From an uncultured Oligoflexales bacterium (GTDB lineage Bacteria > Bdellovibrionota_B > Oligoflexia > Oligoflexales > JAPPIL01): a stretch of 64,000 nucleotides of DNA. The stretch spans positions 2,696,001 to 2,760,000 of the forward strand of contig OY282434.1 in the NCBI GenBank assembly GCA_958296095.1. Direction: 5' to 3'. Numbering within the stretch: position 1 is the stretch's first letter; each line of letters opens with the position of its first letter. The notes below the pieces were generated by a model. The model was not told the DNA's origin and ran no database searches. It worked only from the letters and a program-made list of their open reading frames with translations. Positions 56,347 through 64,000 of the stretch are shown here, piece by piece. The translations under genes were made by a program, and so were the position numbers.

Positions 56347-57378
56347 CTAATCACTGCCAAAATTATCTCGTTCAGGACGTGCGGCACGGCTGATAAGATC
56401 GTTGACGGCATCCTCGATGGGCTTGCCCGCGTAGATAACCGCATGCACCTCGTCGACGATCGGTGTGGGCACTGCTTGCTTTCGGGCCAGAACGTGCAGA
56501 GCTTTGCTGGTGAGGATACCTTCGGCAATCGATTTTATCTGCTGCTGTGCGGCCGCGCAGCTCAGGCCACGACCGAGATGGTAGCCTAAAGAATAGTTGC
56601 GGCTCTGCGGGGAAGAGCAGGTCAAAAACAAATCACCGACACCACCAAGACCATTGAAGGTCAACGGATCAGCGCCTACAGCATGACCGAAACGCATCAT
56701 CTCGGCGAGCCCGCGGGTCGTCAAGGCGGCGCGGCTGTTCGCGCCATAACCGAGACCATCACAAGCACCGACGGCGATGGCGATGACATTCTTAAAAGCC
56801 CCCGCAACCTCCAAACCAATCGGATCGTTGGAGGTGTAGACACGAAAACGCGGCGAGTGGAAAATTTCCTGCACCCGCAGCAGGTTACTGGGTTGCAGGC
56901 CCGCAATCGCCACACAAGTCGGATGCCCGTCGGCCACTTCTCGCGCAAAACTCGGCCCCGACAACACCACCATGTCGTTGGCGTAATCCTCGCCCACGAC
57001 ATCACCAACAATCTGCCGCGGGAACAGGCTACTCTCTAACTCCAAACCCTTCGCCGTGCTAACGATCAACTGCTGCGACGACAACGATGGCCGCAACTGT
57101 GTTAACATCTCCCGCAACGCATGCGAGGGCACTGCCATCAACAACAGCTCAGCTCGCTGCACATCCTCAAGCCGCGAGGTTGCCGTCACCGCCTCTGGCA
57201 ATTTCAAGTCAGGTAGATAACGATCGTTAAACCCTGTAGTGGCAAGCGCTTGCAAAGTTTCCCGCGACCGATCCCACAGCAACACCTCATGCCCCAACTT
57301 GCCGAGATGGGCACTCAGCGCCGTGCCGAAATTCCCCGCCCCCAACACGAACACCACCGATAAGCTTGATGCTGCCAT
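56347..57378 (-). CDS. gpsA: Glycerol-3-phosphate dehydrogenase [NAD(P)+]
   Basis: Makes sn-glycerol-3-phosphate from dihydroxyacetone phosphate for phospholipid synthesis. 343 residues. Rossmann motif VLGAGNFGTALSAHLGKLGH near the start; VPSHALREML; STAKGLE; VLSGPSFAREVADGHPT; the catalytic lysine in EVAGAFKNVIAIAVGACDGL; GLGGVGDLFLTC and SRNYSLG. All are typical. It is convergent with truA across repeat island 11 and divergent from ribB. Confidence 0.95.
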   Translation of the reverse strand: MAASSLSVVFVLGAGNFGTALSAHLGKLGHEVLLWDRSRETLQALATTGFNDRYLPDLKLPEAVTATSRLEDVQRAELLLMAVPSHALREMLTQLRPSLSSQQLIVSTAKGLELESSLFPRQIVGDVVGEDYANDMVVLSGPSFAREVADGHPTCVAIAGLQPSNLLRVQEIFHSPRFRVYTSNDPIGLEVAGAFKNVIAIAVGACDGLGYGANSRAALTTRGLAEMMRFGHAVGADPLTFNGLGGVGDLFLTCSSPQSRNYSLGYHLGRGLSCAAAQQQIKSIAEGILTSKALHVLARKQAVPTPIVDEVHAVIYAGKPIEDAVNDLISRAARPERDNFGSD

Positions 57379-57498
57379 ACTACCTGCCTGTGCCCAGCCC
57401 GTCTCGGCGTACTACACCTGTGTAACTTTCGGCAAGCGGCATTTGGTTAACTTGACAAAAGCGCCCACATCGGCTTTGCTCGCCTCGGTAAATTGGGA

Positions 57499-58176
57499 AT
57501 GCGAACAGTGATAGGCGATGAAGCTGCCCCGCGAGTTGCCGCAGCTCTTGGTGCACTCAGCGAGGGGCGCATGGTAGTGCTCGTCGATGACGAGGAACGA
57601 GAAAACGAGGGCGATCTGGTTTTTGCCGCGGCACACGTCAATGCAGCAAAAATAAATTTCATGGCTAAAGAGGGGCGCGGTTTGATTTGTTTGAGCCTGC
57701 CACCAGCATCGATCGAGCGGCTCGGCTTACCGATGATGCAATACGGTGGCTGTGCAGCCAACCCTCGCGGCACTGCCTTCACCGTCAGCATCGACGCACG
57801 CCACGGCATTAGCACCGGTATTTCAGCCCACGACCGTGCCCACACCATCGCCGTCGCCTGTCGGCAGGACAGCTGTGCCGATGACCTCGTCGTGCCTGGA
57901 CATGTCTTCCCTCTGCGCGCGGCCGCGGCAGGAGTGCAGGAACGCCGCGGCCACACCGAAGGCGCGAGTGACTTGACGATGATGGCGGGCTTGACACCAG
58001 GCGCGGTTATCTGCGAGATAATGAACGATGACGGCACGATGGCACGCCGTCCGCAGTTGGAAAATTTCGCCCACCGCCATCAGTTGCCCCTGCTGTATAT
58101 TGAAGATATCGCCTGTGTGTTGCAAAACACCTGTGCACAAGATTACCCCACGCGGAGCAGGTCGTGCAGATCCTGA
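57499..58176 (+). CDS. ribB: 3,4-dihydroxy-2-butanone-4-phosphate synthase
   Basis: Makes the four-carbon unit of riboflavin from ribulose 5-phosphate. About 225 residues; ATG at 57499 or a TTG at 57493. VVLVDDEERENEGDLVFAAA holds the metal-binding acidic loop. GRGLICLSLP, FTVSIDARHGISTGISAHDR, PGHVFPLRAA and RRGHTEGASDLTMMAGLTPG are conserved. It has no GTP cyclohydrolase II domain. The gene overlaps ribH by 13 bases. Confidence 0.94.
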   Translation: MRTVIGDEAAPRVAAALGALSEGRMVVLVDDEERENEGDLVFAAAHVNAAKINFMAKEGRGLICLSLPPASIERLGLPMMQYGGCAANPRGTAFTVSIDARHGISTGISAHDRAHTIAVACRQDSCADDLVVPGHVFPLRAAAAGVQERRGHTEGASDLTMMAGLTPGAVICEIMNDDGTMARRPQLENFAHRHQLPLLYIEDIACVLQNTCAQDYPTRSRSCRS

Positions 58177-58595
58177 TCACTACCAGCAAGTTCAATTACC
58201 AAATTACGCATGCACTCTATAGTGGTTGTCACCAGCATCTACAGGAGCAAGCTCCTACTGCCAAAATCGACTCGCTGTGGGTGCCTGGAGCATTTGAAAT
58301 TCCCGTGGTCGTGGCGACATCGCTGGATAAGGTGAAGTATAGCGCCGTCATCTGCCTCGGTGCGATCATCCGCGGCGAGACCCGACACTTTGATCTGCTG
58401 GCGACGGAGGTGACACGTGCCCTGTTGCAGTTGAGTGTTGAACGCCGCACCCCACTCGTCTTTGAGGTGTTGGCGGTGGAAAATCTGGCACAGGCACAGG
58501 CACGCTGTGGCATCACCAGCAAGACGAACAAGGGTGTGAGCGCGGCGCAGACGGCGTTGATGATGATTGCCACCATGCGAGGACTGGTGCAGTGA
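58164..58595 (+). CDS. ribH: 6,7-dimethyl-8-ribityllumazine synthase
   Basis: Joins the RibB product with the pyrimidine intermediate to form lumazine, the riboflavin precursor. GTG start inside the end of ribB; 143 residues. WVPGAFEIPVVV, CLGAIIRGETRHFD (with the catalytic His region) and FEVLAVENLAQAQARCG match the family. The usual start of the protein (IAIVVSRFN) appears as ILITTSKFNY. The stop overlaps the nusB GTG. Confidence 0.93.
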   Translation: MQILITTSKFNYQITHALYSGCHQHLQEQAPTAKIDSLWVPGAFEIPVVVATSLDKVKYSAVICLGAIIRGETRHFDLLATEVTRALLQLSVERRTPLVFEVLAVENLAQAQARCGITSKTNKGVSAAQTALMMIATMRGLVQ

Positions 58596-59017
58596 GAGCT
58601 GAAACGCAGGCTCGTGAAACGGCCCTCAGGTATGTATATCGTTGTGATGCGCGCGCTGCGCTGTTGTGTGATACGGACGATTACCACCACTTCATGCAAC
58701 ACTTTCATCAACAAGCCGCGGGTGCTTTTTGTGAGAAACTTTGCCTCGGTACCTTAAAAAATGTTGAAGAAATTGATAAGCTTATCGAGGCTTACGCGGC
58801 TAACTGGAAGCTTCCCCGCATGGCCAAAGTAGACCGAGCACTGCTGCGGGTTGGAACTTACGAGTTGACTGCCATGGCCACGCCCTTCAAAGTGGTTATC
58901 AACGAAGCGGTCGAGCTGGCGGGACGTTACGGCAGCAGCCGCTCAAAGGCATTTGTTAACGGCATGCTGCACAGGATCGCCCATGAGGTTACCAACCGAC
59001 ACGGAACAGACGACTAA
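58592..59017 (+). CDS. nusB: Transcription antitermination factor NusB
   Basis: RNA-binding antitermination factor for rRNA transcription. GTG start overlapping ribH by four bases; 141 residues. Typical helices: ETALRYVYRCDA at the start, IDKLIEAYAANWKLPRMAKV, DRALLRVGTYELTAM and VVINEAVELAGRYGSSRSKA followed by FVNGML. ribH-nusB is a common bacterial pair. Confidence 0.92.
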   Translation: MRAETQARETALRYVYRCDARAALLCDTDDYHHFMQHFHQQAAGAFCEKLCLGTLKNVEEIDKLIEAYAANWKLPRMAKVDRALLRVGTYELTAMATPFKVVINEAVELAGRYGSSRSKAFVNGMLHRIAHEVTNRHGTDD

Positions 59018-59531
59018 CGACCCTGCCATCCTGCAGATTACTACCGTGGGTGACGACAGTGCCTGCTACTTCTGGAGTGGGCTGTTTCGCCGCGGCACAG
59101 CCCCCGCGCGGGAGTTGTTAGCACTGGCAGATCATGACAAGATTTTTACTATCGCCGCTCAGCAAGGACTGCACGAAGACGAGGCGGTCATGTTATCTAA
59201 CACCGACTGCAGCCCGTCACACTACACCCACCTTGTGCCTGCTCCTACTGACCCACAGCAGGTTGAGCGCGCCACCGTGCAAACTTTCGTCTCAGCCTTG
59301 CAATTGTGGCGACCGCAGCGTGCAGGTCTCTACTTTGCCCCACGCTTGCTTGCACCCCAAGCCGCGGCCGAGATGCTGTTACAAATTATACGTGAGGCGA
59401 TGCTAACCGCAGCACGGCGGGAATTCTGTTTGGCAACAGGCACAACCGAGGCTAACGACTTGCTCAACACTACCGTGTGGTTGAAGGAAAACCTTGAGAG
59501 GGAGGCAATCAATGTCTGCATCTACCACTGA
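58983..59531 (+). CDS. Hypothetical protein between nusB and dapF
   Basis: 182 residues from the ATG at 58983, inside the end of nusB; a GTG at 59048 is another choice. It overlaps nusB at its start and dapF at its end, so it belongs to the same transcript. GDDSACYFWSGLFRRGTAPA, DHDKIFTIAAQQGLHEDEAV, LQLWRPQRAGLYFAPRLLAP and IREAMLTAARREFCLATGTT are visible. No signal peptide or membrane segment, and no family recognised. It looks like a soluble alpha/beta protein. Confidence 0.7.
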   Translation: MRLPTDTEQTTNDPAILQITTVGDDSACYFWSGLFRRGTAPARELLALADHDKIFTIAAQQGLHEDEAVMLSNTDCSPSHYTHLVPAPTDPQQVERATVQTFVSALQLWRPQRAGLYFAPRLLAPQAAAEMLLQIIREAMLTAARREFCLATGTTEANDLLNTTVWLKENLEREAINVCIYH

Positions 59532-60396
59532 GGTAGCTTTTGAAAAATGGCAAGGTTGCCTTAACGACTTCCTCCTCGTCTCGGCGACAACAGAGACGCT
59601 TATTACTACCATGCGCTTGCTGACCAAAAACGTGCGGCAGCTGTGTGCTAAAGACGGCTCAGGGATCGGTGCGGACGGTATCATTCTCGTCTGCGCGGGT
59701 GAAAAATACATGGTTTGGATTATCAACAAAGATGGCTCGTTTGCCCGCAACTGCGGCAACGGCTTGCGTTGCGCGGCGATGGCACACTTTCGCAACAACG
59801 CCAGCCACATGTTGGAGATTGCCCTCGGCGGACGCACGGTAACATGCAAGCTGTTTTCTCCCTCGCCACAACAGATGTTAGTAGCTATCGACATCGGCAC
59901 GGCACAGGTAAACGCCCAGCTGGACTGGTATGACAGCCTCGTGCAACTCGTGCAAGAGGCAGCACAAGAACTTGACATGCCACAGTTAGCGAGCAACTTT
60001 ACCGCTTGTGAGATTGCTAACAAGCACATCATCTTTTTTCTCTCCCGCCCCCGTCATCTCGTTAAAATTGGCGCTTACTTGCAACGCTTTGCCAATCACG
60101 AAGGCATCAATGTGCATATCGCCTGGTCGAACAAAGGCCTGTACGGCAAGGTCTTCAATGCCCGCAGTTACGAACGTGGGGTGGGCGAAACGGCGGCTTG
60201 TGGCACGGGTGCGTGTGCGATTGCCGCGGCGGTGTTTGCAGCACGGGAAGCGGAAACACGAGAGCCCGTGGCAGAGAAGTGGCTGAAGATTAAGATGCTC
60301 GGTGGCTTGTTGCTGGCCAAGAAAAGCCCAGCAACGGAACACATGGTTGCCGCGGGGCCCGCGCAATATGTTTTTCGTGGCCATGTCGATCTGTAG
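59512..60396 (+). CDS. dapF: Diaminopimelate epimerase
   Basis: Interconverts LL- and meso-diaminopimelate for lysine and peptidoglycan. The ATG at 59512 follows GGGAGG. 294 residues. Both catalytic cysteines are in their motifs: NCGNGLRCAAMAHF in the first half and TAACGTGACAIAAAVF in the second. GIGADGIILV and RSYERGVGET also fit. The N-terminus is somewhat divergent (FEKWQGCLNDFLLVSATTET). It shows the cell wall contains meso-DAP. Confidence 0.92.
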   Translation: MSASTTEVAFEKWQGCLNDFLLVSATTETLITTMRLLTKNVRQLCAKDGSGIGADGIILVCAGEKYMVWIINKDGSFARNCGNGLRCAAMAHFRNNASHMLEIALGGRTVTCKLFSPSPQQMLVAIDIGTAQVNAQLDWYDSLVQLVQEAAQELDMPQLASNFTACEIANKHIIFFLSRPRHLVKIGAYLQRFANHEGINVHIAWSNKGLYGKVFNARSYERGVGETAACGTGACAIAAAVFAAREAETREPVAEKWLKIKMLGGLLLAKKSPATEHMVAAGPAQYVFRGHVDL

Positions 60397-60452
60397 TGCT
60401 GTTGTTGCCGTGTGATTTGCGGTATAGTGTCTCATCTCATGAAGAGGGGGTT

Positions 60453-60599
60453 ATGAACTCTGACCAACCCGCCATACAGGGAGGCCTGGCGAAGGAAGCG
60501 TACGGCTGGCTCAGCCTAGTGCTGTTGATGATGCTGTTTCCGCTGCTGTTCTTTCTCTGCGTATTCTTCCCCATCTGGCTGGGTATTGCTGTTCCCTAG
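60453..60599 (+). CDS. Small membrane protein
   Basis: The ATG follows GAGGGGG by a good distance. 48 residues: a short polar head, then one long hydrophobic helix (YGWLSLVLLMMLFPLLFFLC and FFPIWLGIAV). It ends two bases before the ctaA GTG, so it is likely translated with it. Small single-helix proteins are common beside cytochrome oxidase assembly genes, but no family is claimed. Confidence 0.6.
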   Translation: MNSDQPAIQGGLAKEAYGWLSLVLLMMLFPLLFFLCVFFPIWLGIAVP

Positions 60600-60601
60600 C
60601 C

Positions 60602-61528
60602 GTGAAACCTCGCGCGGCGAACGCGGCCGCACCGCGCCTTAACATCATTATCGCGCTCTGCCTGCTGGTAATCGTCGTCGGTGCTTACGTGCGGATCCGC
60701 GAAGCGGGGCTTGCCTGCCCTGACTGGCCTCTCTGTCATGGCGAACTATTGCCCACCTTCAGCATCCCGATTTTTTGGGAATGGCTACATCGTCTGCTGG
60801 CATTGATAACTTTCCTCTACGTTGTGTGGTTTGTTTACGGCATGTGGTGCGCGCAGCAGCGATTGCAGTTGACCATCATGCTGCTCATTTTTATTTGGCA
60901 AGCGGTGTTAGGGGCGTTGACGGTGACAGAGCTACTCTCCCCCACTATCGTCAATCTGCATTTTCTCAACGCCCTGCTGCTGTTATCGTTCTTTGTTTGG
61001 TTCAAGCTCAACCTGCGTCTGCACAATATCGATCCGCAGAAACTCGCACTGGTGCAATTGCCCCGCGGCGGACACTATCTGCTGCCGCTGCTGACTGGGT
61101 TGCTGGTTTTGCAGCTTGCACTTGGCAGTGTCGTCGCAGCGAGTTACGGGGGTTATGCCTGTCCCGCGCTGTTTACCTGCACGGGGGAATGGCAGTGGCC
61201 GCGGGTGGCAATACAAGTTTGGCACATGTGGCATCGCCTGTTGGGGGTTGCCGTGCTGGGTGTCGCGGTCTGCCTGTACAGTTCGGCTTGGCGGCGAGCG
61301 CTGCTACTGCCGTTGACACGGCTCGGCTATCGTGGGAGTTTGCCGCTACTAGTGACACAGGTGGTGGTGGGGCTATTGATGATTGCGACAGGTTTGAGTG
61401 CAGGTCTACGCCTGTTACATTTTGTGTTGGGAGTGACAACTTACCTGCTGCTCTTCGCCGCAAGTTGCGAATATTTAATGCTGCGACGCAAGCAAAAAGC
61501 GTTGGCGGGAGGTGCTGCATCATGCTGA
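60602..61528 (+). CDS. ctaA: Haem A synthase
   Basis: Oxidises haem O to haem A for cytochrome oxidase. GTG start; 308 residues with eight membrane segments. GAYVRIREAGLACPDWPLCH carries the start motif; haem-ligand histidines sit in EWLHRLLA, NLHFLNA, IQVWHMWHRLLG and RLLHFVLG. Two cysteines in the extracellular loop (YACPALFTCTGEW) match CtaA/Cox15. It overlaps ctaB by seven bases. Confidence 0.92.
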   Translation: MKPRAANAAAPRLNIIIALCLLVIVVGAYVRIREAGLACPDWPLCHGELLPTFSIPIFWEWLHRLLALITFLYVVWFVYGMWCAQQRLQLTIMLLIFIWQAVLGALTVTELLSPTIVNLHFLNALLLLSFFVWFKLNLRLHNIDPQKLALVQLPRGGHYLLPLLTGLLVLQLALGSVVAASYGGYACPALFTCTGEWQWPRVAIQVWHMWHRLLGVAVLGVAVCLYSSAWRRALLLPLTRLGYRGSLPLLVTQVVVGLLMIATGLSAGLRLLHFVLGVTTYLLLFAASCEYLMLRRKQKALAGGAASC

Positions 61529-62382
61529 ACAGAGCTTACTGGCAGTTGACCAAGCCGACGATTGTGCTCCTGATTTTGGTGACCTCGATCCCTTCGCTAC
61601 TGATGGCTTTTGCAGGAAACTTTGAGCTGCGGGTGTTCGTCGGCGCACTGTTGGGTACCGTGCTGGCCGCGGCTTCCGCCAGTGTGCTCAACCATGTCTT
61701 TGAGGCTCACCTTGATCGGCGTATGGCCCGCACACGTCAACGTCCCTTGGCGGCGGGACGGGTCAGTCGTGGCCGCGCCGTGCTGTTCGCCCTGTCACTG
61801 GGGGTGGCCGCGGTGGCCTTGCTGGCCTGGGGCACGACCATGCTGGCCGCGTTGCTGGCGTTGAGTGGCATCGCCTTCTACGCGCTGTTCTACACACTGG
61901 TGTTGAAACCGACGACTCCGCAGAACATCGTCATTGGCGGGGCGGCGGGTGCGGTGGGGCCGCTGATTGGCTGGGCGGCGGTGACGGGTGACTTAAGCTG
62001 GTCGGCATGGCTGTTGTTTTTGGTAATTTTTCTCTGGACACCACCCCACTTCTGGGCGCTAGCAATCCACTACTGCGATGACTATCGGCGTGCCGCGGTG
62101 CCGATGTATCCTGTCGTGCACGGCGTGCGCAAAACACAAAACCTTATCGTTATCTATATTCTTTCGCTCTTGCCAGTGCTGGTGGGATTTTACGCGGTCA
62201 GCGAATGTTCGCCGCTGTTTTTCGTTGCCAGCCTCGCCCTCACCATCTGGTTTCTGGTGCAAGCTGTGCTCTTTCGTGTTGGACATGGCAGTGAGATGGC
62301 TTTGTTTCGTTTTTCCTGCTACTATATCTTGTTGTTGTTCGGAGGGTTGGCAATCGACCAGCTGATCATGCACTGGAGCTAG
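61522..62382 (+). CDS. ctaB: Protohaem IX farnesyltransferase (haem O synthase)
   Basis: Adds a farnesyl group to haem b to make haem O. ATG at 61522 inside the end of ctaA; 286 residues, membrane-embedded UbiA family. The prenyl-diphosphate site is NHVFEAHLDRRMARTRQRPL. GGAAGAVGPLIGWAAVTG and WTPPHFWALAIHYCDDYRRA then VPMYPVVHG are highly conserved. With ctaA it implies an aa3- or related haem-copper oxidase elsewhere in the genome. Confidence 0.94.
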   Translation: MLNRAYWQLTKPTIVLLILVTSIPSLLMAFAGNFELRVFVGALLGTVLAAASASVLNHVFEAHLDRRMARTRQRPLAAGRVSRGRAVLFALSLGVAAVALLAWGTTMLAALLALSGIAFYALFYTLVLKPTTPQNIVIGGAAGAVGPLIGWAAVTGDLSWSAWLLFLVIFLWTPPHFWALAIHYCDDYRRAAVPMYPVVHGVRKTQNLIVIYILSLLPVLVGFYAVSECSPLFFVASLALTIWFLVQAVLFRVGHGSEMALFRFSCYYILLLFGGLAIDQLIMHWS

Positions 62383-62398
62383 CCCGCGGGGGATTGAC

Positions 62399-62626
62399 AT
62401 GAACGAACGAGAACAGATTGAACACCACATTGCCACCGAACTGGCTGCGTCACTGAAGCTGCACGCGGCCAGCTGTGAAGTAGCGAACTATCACAACGGT
62501 GTGCTGACCCTGAAACTACTCGGCGGCTGTTCTGGTTGCCCCTCCAGCCAAGCTGCCATCTTCAATAGCATCGTGCCCGCGCTACAGGAAAAATTCCCCC
62601 ACATCAAAGACATCCTGCTTGCCTGA
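62399..62626 (+). CDS. NifU-like C-terminal domain protein
   Basis: 75 residues, only the NifU C-terminal (Nfu-type) domain. The Fe-S ligands are in LKLLGGCSGCPSSQAAIF (CxxC). It should help assemble or carry Fe-S clusters. It follows ctaB by 16 bases and ends the operon. Confidence 0.9.
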   Translation: MNEREQIEHHIATELAASLKLHAASCEVANYHNGVLTLKLLGGCSGCPSSQAAIFNSIVPALQEKFPHIKDILLA

Positions 62627-62697
62627 GATATTGAGTGGGTGCAGGGACACCTCCCCCCGCGTCAAAGATCTTACACAGGGGGAGAAGGGTCGGGTGC

Positions 62698-63708
62698 TCA
62701 ACGGCGATTGCGACTAGTGCCTGCTTGCCGTGCCTTAGCTCGTCGTATGGAGACAGTAAGTTTTTCTCCAAATTTTTTCCAGATGCCTTGGTCAGCTTGC
62801 TCGTAATCTTCTTTAGAGATGTCCCCTCGGAGGAGTTTGCCGAATAAACGCTGACGTTGATCTACGTTGCTCTTATACTCCTTAGCCATGGACGCTACTA
62901 TCCCCCCGAGTGTCGCAGGCGAAAAAACACTGTGGGTAGATTTGTTGCTAAGCTTATTGAGCAGGAGCCTCTTATCCGGAGCATTAGCGTCTTTTAGCCA
63001 GTGCGCCGCGAGGATTAATTCGCTGGCGACGAGATCCAGCCATCTCTCGTGAAGGAACTCTTCTCGCAGCTCCGCGCTGAAATCGCCTGAATCGATCAGC
63101 CTGCGCTGTTCGAAAAGTCTCTGCAGGCGCGAGCTAACACCTGCACCACGCTTGAAAGCTGATCGGGCCTCAAGTGTATTCATAGTTTCCAGCGCGCTCA
63201 GTGCGTTCAGGTATTCACTCAGTGCGTTCAGGTGTTCACTAAAGGCTGCCGCACGGTTGCCCAGCTGTAGATTGACTTTGTGCTCCGCTTCGTCCAGCAC
63301 TGCGTCTATGTCAAACTCACGCAATGCTTTCTCGAATGCTGGCGATGCTTTGGATGCTGGTGGTGCTTTGGAGTTGGATATCGCGCGCTCCGCTTCGTCC
63401 AAAATAGCCTTCAAATCAGCATCGAAAGCTTCCCAGATGATTCCCTCCTTCGGTACATTGCTTTGATCTTGGACTACGGGCCGGTCTTGCGCCCCACCTC
63501 CTGTTGCATCGACGTTAGCCAGCGGCGCAAGCATCAACGTAGCTCCGACCGCGAATGTCAATGCATGCTGCCCCACCTTAGGCAACAAGCGAGCGGTAGC
63601 ATTGCCCACACTTCCCTTCAACGCCCTAAGAGCACTGCCTTGCGCAGGCCAGTTGCCAGCACCGAGCAACAACAACGATAACACCAGGGTCAACCACGAA
63701 ATCTTCAC
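62698..63708 (-). CDS. Exported helical protein with double hydrophobic N-terminus
   Basis: The ATG follows GGGAG. 336 residues. Signal peptide MKISWLTLVLSLLLLGAG...PAQG, then an ALR-containing linker and a second hydrophobic segment (LTFAVGATLMLAPLANVDA, 50-68). This is the same layout as the proteins at 20521 and 21544. The rest is helical and charged, with an internal short repeat (EHLNALSEYLNALSALE) coded by an 18-base DNA repeat near 63200-63240. The C-terminus is basic (RRAKARQAGTSRNRR). No family recognised. Confidence 0.7.
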   Translation of the reverse strand: MKISWLTLVLSLLLLGAGNWPAQGSALRALKGSVGNATARLLPKVGQHALTFAVGATLMLAPLANVDATGGGAQDRPVVQDQSNVPKEGIIWEAFDADLKAILDEAERAISNSKAPPASKASPAFEKALREFDIDAVLDEAEHKVNLQLGNRAAAFSEHLNALSEYLNALSALETMNTLEARSAFKRGAGVSSRLQRLFEQRRLIDSGDFSAELREEFLHERWLDLVASELILAAHWLKDANAPDKRLLLNKLSNKSTHSVFSPATLGGIVASMAKEYKSNVDQRQRLFGKLLRGDISKEDYEQADQGIWKKFGEKLTVSIRRAKARQAGTSRNRR

Positions 63709-63764
63709 AACAAACTCCCATCAAGATTAAAAGAGGGGGTGTGCTTGCCATGAAAAAAACTTTT

Positions 63765-64000
63765 TGTCAACTGTCTTGGCACGGCACAAGCCTCCGTTAT
63801 CTTGGCGAGGCGCAGCCCTACCGAGAAACTCTCCCCCCGAATAGGTGCAAGTACATGCCTTATGCAAAAGCATAATCTAACGACAATATGGCAGTATTTA
63901 TGGTCGAGTTTTCGTACGGCCTCGCCCCGCCATTCATAAAGCTCTCGGTAGGCAAGCCTGAACGCAATAGCCGAGAAGTCTGATGACGAGCCCGAACGCA
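63765..64000. repeat. Repeat island 12 (continues past the right edge)
   Basis: It begins with C units (CTGTCTTGGCACGGCACAAG, then CTCCGTTATCTTGG) followed by a full minus-oriented B element at 63817-63952, one of the best conserved copies (both ends CCTACCGAG/CTCGGTAGG intact). D linker (AACGCAATAGCCGAGAAGTC) runs to the window edge. Confidence 0.9.

Noticed and set aside
60775-62382. 535-codon open frame containing ctaB
   Set aside because: Its first 249 codons are out of frame within ctaA; ctaB starts at 61522 with a standard N-terminus.
62645-62690. Hairpin CTCCCCC...GGGGGAG as terminator between convergent genes
   Set aside because: Loop of about 20 bases and no T-run on either side; too weak to list.
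1-64000. tRNA or rRNA genes
   Set aside because: I looked for T-loop-like GTTCGAATCC patterns and found none convincing; no rRNA-like sequence was seen.

Overview
The window comes from a Gram-negative, aerobic bacterium of proteobacterial type. It has lipoproteins with lipoboxes, an outer-membrane beta-barrel protein, a diaminopimelate pathway gene (dapF) and haem A/O synthesis (ctaA, ctaB). A cluster at 31.1-41.2 kb looks like the TolQ/TolR-powered Agl/Glt gliding machine known from Myxococcus and present in reduced form in Bdellovibrio-like bacteria. Together with many large exported proteins of unknown function, this suggests the Bdellovibrionota/Myxococcota side of the old Deltaproteobacteria. 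No rRNA, tRNA or marker phylogeny is available here, so that placement is an inference.

Layout. 0-2.6 kb (minus): glycine-betaine ABC transporter proX-proV-proW; proW runs off the left edge. 2.9-7.5 kb (plus): fadD, purH and an exported protein. 7.5-19.6 kb: repeat islands alternating with a coiled-coil lipoprotein, a protein made of four 84-residue winged-helix-like repeats, pyruvate kinase, a small exported protein and a PD-(D/E)XK nuclease-like protein. 19.6-24.5 kb (minus): an orphan MlaF-like ATPase, two trypsin-fold-like exported paralogues and a large lipoprotein. 24.7-25.7 kb: another island, followed by a second PD-(D/E)XK protein. 26.7-31.0 kb (minus): icd plus an FbpB/FbpC-like ABC transporter. 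31.1-41.2 kb (plus): ExbB, two ExbD, beta-barrel protein, three TPR proteins and an FHA/AgmX-PglI-type protein, packed as one operon. 41.2-47.0 kb: repeat-dense zone with broken Rpn-family nuclease genes and a partial gene duplication. 47.0-49.2 kb: two lipoproteins, one with a von Willebrand A domain. 49.2-54.7 kb (minus): oppABCDF. 54.8-62.6 kb: truA, gpsA (minus), then ribB-ribH-nusB-unknown-dapF-small membrane protein-ctaA-ctaB-NifU-like. 62.7-63.7 kb (minus): exported helical protein, then a last repeat island.

The most unusual content is the intergenic repeat system. A ~135-bp element (called B here) is bounded by inverted CCTACCGAG / CTCGGTAGG ends and is present in 17 full-length copies plus many halves. 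It is mixed with a short GC-box-like element (A; core AGCGAGCTAGGAAGCGAGCG), a 21-24-bp unit (C; core CTCCGTTGTCTTGG) and linker D (core TTGCGTTCAAGCTTG). Copies lie almost only between genes, often between convergent genes. They sit beside, and in one case inside, genes for PD-(D/E)XK/Rpn-type nucleases. The element names are mine; whether the family is already known needs a database search.
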